A stretch of DNA of 23,861 nucleotides from contig NWUY0300004270.1 of the NCBI GenBank assembly GCA_004151065.3, forward strand, positions 32,106-55,966, written 5' to 3'. The notes under the pieces are model-generated. The model had not been told where the DNA came from. It saw nothing but the letters and a program-made list of their open reading frames with translations, and ran no database searches. The DNA is from Larix sibirica. Taxonomy: Eukaryota; Streptophyta; Pinopsida; Pinales; Pinaceae. Position numbers and translations under genes: made by a program. Of this stretch, positions 19,437 to 23,861 are shown in pieces (within the stretch, counting starts at the first letter, position 1; every line of letters starts with the position of its first letter).

Positions 19437-20500
19437 TGTAACATCCCTCTTTTGTACCCCTATTATTTTGGAAATGTAAATGTAAATTGTACTTGTTTCT
19501 GGTGAGGAGCTCAAGGCCAAGGCCCCGCCATCAATTTACACAAGTGTCATTATTATTTCCTAGTTAGTAATCGTTGATTTTAGGCTTATGAGACTCAAGG
19601 TCATCATACAAAAAAAAAAAAATGACAAGGCATGAATCCACTAGGGGGAAGATAAATGATGACAGAGAGTCATCTTAATTTCTACTAATACTCGAGGAAA
19701 AAGTGTAGTGGCTTATATTAACTACCTTAAGTGATAAGGTCGTCATCCTAGGTGGATGATATGGAAATTCGCCGCATACTAATATTTAGCTTTGACAACC
19801 AATCCATTAGTATAAACTTATACCTATGGTCAAGAAAGCTAACTATTATCACTAGGTTTTATTAAAACCATAATTCTAAGGAGAGTCTTGAAATTATACC
19901 TCAGTATCTTTAGATGATAAGAAACTAACTTTCTTGTTCTAAGAAAGAAGTTATAAAAAAAGAAATAAGTATCTTGGTATAGGAAAATAACCTAAACCTA
20001 TACCTTTGTAAAGCTATATTTATATAAATATATAAATGAGTATATATATGTACATGAAAGTAAATGAAAATATGTTTCAATAGGATGAAGTTTCTTTAAG
20101 TATATATATATATAGTATTTGTATTTAGTGGTCGAGAAAACTATATATGATGTATGATCAAAGTTTTACAAAACATACCTAGGTATATTTTTAAGGTTAT
20201 CATGCCTTAAGGGGGAACAAATAGACTTGAAGAGTGTGCCAGCTGTTAAAAATGCAGATCCTACCAACACCTATATTTTACCCTCTTATAATCCACGATG
20301 AAAGGGGAAGAGAACATCAAGACACATTCCTTCATTTTCACGTTTTTGGCATTATGGAGTAGATGGTTTTGTTTTATTATTTTTAGTTTTGTTCTTGTTA
20401 GCCATGAGTTGTCCTCTACTAGATTTAAGGGCCAGCTGGAAATACTCATTGGCCTACTCGGTGGATGGTAACATTAACGCCAAAATATCCTTGGAGTGCC
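19437..20500. repeat. Second LTR-like edge and unassigned sequence
   Basis: TGTAACATCCCTCTTTTGTACCCC at 19437-19460 is another LTR-start signature. No GTTACA end with a primer site was found to close it. An oligo(A) run of 13 lies at 19610-19622. The following DNA is AT-rich and non-coding, with TATATATA tracts near 20041-20050 and 20098-20114. Confidence 0.35.
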
Positions 20501-20739
20501 ATCCATCACCTAACCCTGCGAGCGGATTCTCCAAAGGGGAAGGTCCATCTTCTATCTAGAGATACACCTTATTGGGAAAGGGGGGAGTGCTATGAGTAGG
20601 AAGGAGATCCTTTTATCTTTGGTTGCATGAACTCGAGGGAGAAGTTTTACTTTTCTGGAGGAATGGTTCTGCCGAGGGAGAGGACGGCCCATTAAGCGAC
20701 CCGATCCCATTTTCCTTTTACTCTGAATGATCTTTGTTG

Positions 20740-20980
20740 GGATCGTTTGTGTATTTTGGATGTTGCCGTGGAGGGTGATCCCTCTATGTTGTTTGAATGT
20801 GAATGTCGTAGCTTAAATGATATGCTGTGTTATTTTTAAACCCTGTCGAATCCTTACCTATGTTGCCACAGCTCTGGATCGATTCTTGTATCCTAGATGC
20901 TTCCATTGAGGATGATTTCGTTGTTTGAATGTGGTTATCATAGTTTAAATTATATGCGGTGTTATCTTTTAAACCCTGTC
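20740..20980. repeat. Diverged direct duplication, about 110-bp unit, 136-bp spacing
   Basis: GGATCGTTTGTGTATTTTGG at 20740 aligns with GGATCGATTCTTGTATCCTA at 20876. Both copies run on through TTGTTTGAATGTG, a (C/A)TTAAAT(G/T)ATATGC word, GTGTTAT and TTTTAAACCCTGTC. Copies differ by many substitutions and small indels. The surrounding region is less AT-rich than most of the window but holds no recognised gene. Confidence 0.7.
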
Positions 20981-21137
20981 AAAAACTCACCTGTGTGCTT
21001 TAACCCTCTACGTGTGATCTGCGGACTGCACGATAACGTTAGGGTGTATTCTTCCTACATTTAACCTGCGAACAATTAAGGTTGTGGGCTAAATCTGGTC
21101 TACGATCTATATATATCTCTATAATTTCCTCGTTGCT

Positions 21138-21281
21138 GAAAGAAATTTGTGCTTTGCTTGTTGATTGAGAAATCGCAGTGATCTTGAAAGAAATATGTGC
21201 TTTGCTTGTTGATTGAAAAATCACATTGATCTTGGAAGAAATCTGTGCTTTGCTTGTTGATTGAAAAACCACAGTGATCTT
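21138..21281. repeat. Tandem repeat, 3 x 48 bp
   Basis: Copies at 21138-21185, 21186-21233 and 21234-21281 share AGAAAT-TGTGCTTTGCTTG, TTGATTGA and a GTGATCTT-type end. The period is 48, or 16 codons, so a minus-strand frame (21557-21039) stays open through all three and reads FQSTSKAQIS-type 16-residue units. Whether that frame is ever translated is unknown. Confidence 0.88.
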
Positions 21282-21364
21282 GTTTATTTTATGAGTGTGG
21301 TTAGACATCGCAGAGATATCTGTATATAAATCTTGGGATAGCTCAAGGCCATGAGCCTTCTCCG

Positions 21365-21442
21365 TTATTGACTGCGAATACCCTGTTGGGTGCAAAGGNC
21401 CGTTTATTGACTGCGAATACCCTGTTGGGTGCAAAGGTCGAC
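21365..21442. repeat. Tandem duplication, 2 x 39 bp, with one undetermined base
   Basis: TTATTGACTGCGAATACCCT at 21365 recurs at 21404; both copies continue GTTGGGTGCAAAGG. The period is 39 (13 codons), and the same minus-strand open frame reads PLHPTGYSQSI twice. The n at 21399 sits at the copy junction, so the copy number here may be an assembly compromise. Confidence 0.8.
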
Positions 21443-22439
21443 AGAGAAGGATATTCTTTGTTTGCTTCTGACCATGCGTTTTGAAATCTTTCTTTTTGTC
21501 ATTTTGTTTGTGCGTGAAATAAGGGGGGTTTTTCATTTGACTACCCTCTTGTTCCATGAAAAAAAACTAGGCGATCACATGTCATATCGACCCATGCCTT
21601 TTTAATGCTGAGTTTTATTTTATATATATATTATTCCCCTCAGTCTTGTCCCGGTTCCTGGTAAGAGAGGCCTCTGTGAGGAGAGCGAGATCTGTAGAGA
21701 CCCACCCTTTTTCATTATGTATTGATTTTTTGTTACAACCAGGTTAAGAGGGCGCAAGTCATCTCTATTCCATTGTGATTACAATATATATATATTTATA
21801 TATTATCTATCATCTAATAACAGCGAATGCAACTTTGATACATGGCATTGGGTTATGCTTGTGGGGATGAACTAACTCTATCTTATACTTTTGTATTCAT
21901 AAAGGTAAATCGAATCCTGTAACATGCAATCCATTCAATATTATATTTTTATATATTGCTAAAAATTCGATGGAAGTACTTTGCATTATATTTTGTATTC
22001 ATAAGGTAATACGGGTTTTCAAGCTCTGTCGAGCTGACCCTCCATGATTTGCCCTGTTTAATTGCATTTGCTTTGGACTTGATCAAGTTTGATATCTCGA
22101 AGGTATGCTAGCAGAGATGGGTTAACTTCGCTTGAGTTGGAACCCGGTTTTACTTTCATTATAATTTACCTTCCGCTGAAATCTCTGCATTGCTTTTAAT
22201 ACGTTTGAGAAGGGATAGCATATAGTTGGATCCCTATTTAGTTCTGCTTGGTCTTATTTATCTTATATCAAGTTTCATAATAATGTTCTGGAAGAATTAG
22301 GTTAAGGTTATTATAGGCCTCTATAATAGTTTTGTTGTAGCATTGAATGTCCAGAAAGGCATATTGTTTAGAAAGGACTATTCTCAGAGTATAGATTTTG
22401 TTTTGGAATGTGGGTATTGCAACAAGATGTGTTGTGACA
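21443..22439. other. Unassigned non-coding DNA between LTR fragments
   Basis: No gene was recognised on either strand. There are TATATATA tracts near 21624-21632 and 21785-21796. A GTTACA at about 21732-21737 is not followed by a primer-binding site. The stretch may belong to an LTR-element interior or to host intergenic DNA. Confidence 0.45.
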
Positions 22440-22920
22440 TGTAACCCCTCAATTTTGACAATTAATAAAACGACAGTGCTTGTGGACATAGCCTGAGTTT
22501 GGGTGAACCATGTGAAAAGTGGCCTCTTTCTGGTGTGTTTATTATGTGTATATTCTCCATGATATTTATGATGTATATTTATGTTAATGTATATGTGTAT
22601 CTCCTTTATGTATGATTTTGATGAATTCGTTACTCATGCATGCCTTGTCAAGTGATTATTTGTTAATGAGATAATTCATGATTATCATGTCGATCATATC
22701 TTGATCACGTAGATGATGTTGAGTTTTTTACTTTACCTCTAATGCTTAAGATTATGCAATTTGATTCCTTCAACTAATATTCTTTTATCGATGCAAGGAT
22801 GTTGCATGTTTGGTCCTTGTCGCAATTAAGTTTCATTGTGGATATTTACTTTGTTCATGTTATTTTGCAGAAAAAGAAAAATTTACTAAAACATTAACTG
22901 AGTTGGGCGGGGATGTTACA
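22440..22920 (+). repeat. LTR (5' LTR of a plus-strand LTR retrotransposon), 481 bp
   Basis: It starts TGTAACCCCTC and ends GGGGATGTTACA, so the termini form the TGTAAC/GTTACA short inverted repeat with TG...CA ends typical of plant LTR retrotransposons. A perfect primer-binding site begins two bases after the end, which fixes both orientation and right edge. LTRs carry the promoter and poly(A) signal; the interior is AT-rich with TATATT-type words near 22550-22600, but I cannot place a TATA box firmly. The 5 bases before it (TGACA, 22435-22439) would be the target-site copy. Confidence 0.82.
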
Positions 22921-22922
22921 TA

Positions 22923-22934
22923 TGGTATCAGAGC
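22923..22934 (+). promoter_or_regulatory. Primer-binding site for initiator tRNA-Met
   Basis: TGGTATCAGAGC is an exact 12-base complement to the 3' end of plant initiator tRNA-Met (including CCA), the standard minus-strand primer of many plant Ty1/copia and Ty3/gypsy elements. It sits two bases (TA) after the LTR end GTTACA, the normal spacing. Confidence 0.92.
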
Positions 22935-23861
22935 GAAAGTTGCTACACTCAGGCCTAAATCGGGCTCAACATGAAGAAAAAGTTGGATGAACCAAAGGAA
23001 AGACTTTACGTGTAAGGCGCAACAAGATAAAATCAGTTTCAAGATCGGTAAGAGATAAATTATACGTCGCCTATAAATTACAAGTAAGTATGTCTCCTTG
23101 CTGAAGCATTATGTTTTAAAGACTAAACACATGAGGTTGAGGTACAAAGCATATTTCATAGGAAATGTTAAATCTTGATAGACTAGGTTTGTTACACGTA
23201 ACTTACGATTCATCATCTACTTATGAACAGTGTAAATGAGATGTCATCAGAAGCACGTTTACTATGTTGCATAATTAAATAAATGATGGAGAATAACCTT
23301 ACGTCTTGAATGTCCCCGAACTAATTAAAGGTAGAGTCCTCTTATTATTTATTAGATTGCATGATGTTAATGATTAATGATATTACCTATATGGGTAGTT
23401 AAGTAAATTGATATTACACAAATAACATTGTGTTATTACTTCGTGGCATACATACTAAACATGAAGACAATATGGGTAAATGGGAGGAAGACGGTTTTTA
23501 GATTAGAAAGATGTTAGGGACAACCATTACATGGTGAAAGTGTAGGAAATGTTTATGCTTAGTTAAATCAATGTTATTTTACTTCTATTGGTACTCAAAA
23601 GGTTTATGAGACCTGCATCAACATAACAATGATGATTTACATCATTTTTAGGATATGCATATTTCACATAGAGGAAAGGTGTGAGTAGATGGTTTTTTTT
23701 TAAGAGTTGGAAGATTTAGAAATATGATAATGTTCACTAGTGTTATTTATTTTTCCTAACAAATATCCTAAACTCCTAGTTGTTAAATTTTGAGCATTAA
23801 TTCACAATACTCTAGGATCTTTGCTGAGAGAATAACATATATAGTATATCAATGCATGACA
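22935..23861 (+). mobile_element. Start of LTR-element internal region, truncated by the window edge
   Basis: This follows the primer site and continues to the end of the window. In 927 bases there is no open frame resembling gag and no CCHC knuckle. It is either an unusually long untranslated leader, a decayed gag, or the body of a non-autonomous element. No second LTR or polypurine tract is visible before the edge. Confidence 0.55.

Noticed and set aside
21732-21750. GTTACA followed by ACCAGGTTAAGAG as an LTR end plus primer site
   Set aside because: The following bases do not match the tRNA-iMet primer site or any other plant primer I can name.
23857-23861. TGACA at the very end of the window as the second target-site copy of the LTR element at 22440
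   Set aside because: A five-base match is expected by chance, and no 3' LTR precedes it.
1-23861. CRISPR array, bacterial operon or defence system
   Set aside because: The direct repeats are adjacent duplications without spacers, and all recognisable coding content is plant retrotransposon.

Overview
The window looks like repeat-rich intergenic DNA from a seed plant with a large, retrotransposon-filled genome; a gymnosperm is compatible, but the species cannot be fixed from sequence alone. The reasons are an L1-type plant LINE carrying a C-terminal RNase H, a Ty3/gypsy pol remnant of plant type, an LTR followed by the initiator-tRNA-Met primer site used by plant LTR elements, and long AT-rich non-coding stretches. 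I found no intact host gene and no cellular operon or defence system. I also see no convincing undescribed system; the interest lies in transposon structure and decay.

Layout. 1-3390: AT-rich non-coding DNA with several direct tandem duplications and one small ORF (2095-2448) that could be an orphan first exon. About 3390-9960: one nearly complete LINE on the minus strand, with 5' UTR, ORF1 (nucleic-acid-binding, CCHC knuckle), a TAATG overlap, ORF2 (endonuclease, reverse transcriptase, zf-RVT, RNase H) and 3' UTR. ORF1 carries two premature stops; ORF2 carries six premature stops and one frameshift. Almost every catalytic residue is still readable. 9960-14480: AT-rich DNA holding a candidate tRNA-derived SINE (about 11.9-12.1 kb), a candidate non-autonomous CACTA-like element (about 12.64-13.15 kb) and more short tandem duplications.

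14483-22439: layers of LTR-retrotransposon debris. A minus-strand LTR edge with a decayed, doubled primer-binding site lies at 14.5 kb. An LTR-like edge lies at 15.5 kb. A badly decayed plus-strand Ty3/gypsy gag/pol fragment spans 16556-18433 and is cut inside its RNase H domain by another LTR-like edge at 18434, with a further edge at 19437. Then comes unassigned DNA with coding-phase tandem repeats near 21.1-21.45 kb. 22440-23861: a cleaner 481-bp LTR, its primer-binding site, and the start of an internal region that runs off the window.

How the parts relate: these are independent mobile elements, not a pathway. The LINE products would have formed an RNP that nicks DNA and copies its own RNA in place. 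The LTR elements would have used the initiator tRNA-Met to prime reverse transcription. The coding remnants look dead and show many changes of the C-to-T/G-to-A kind, as expected for methylated plant transposons.
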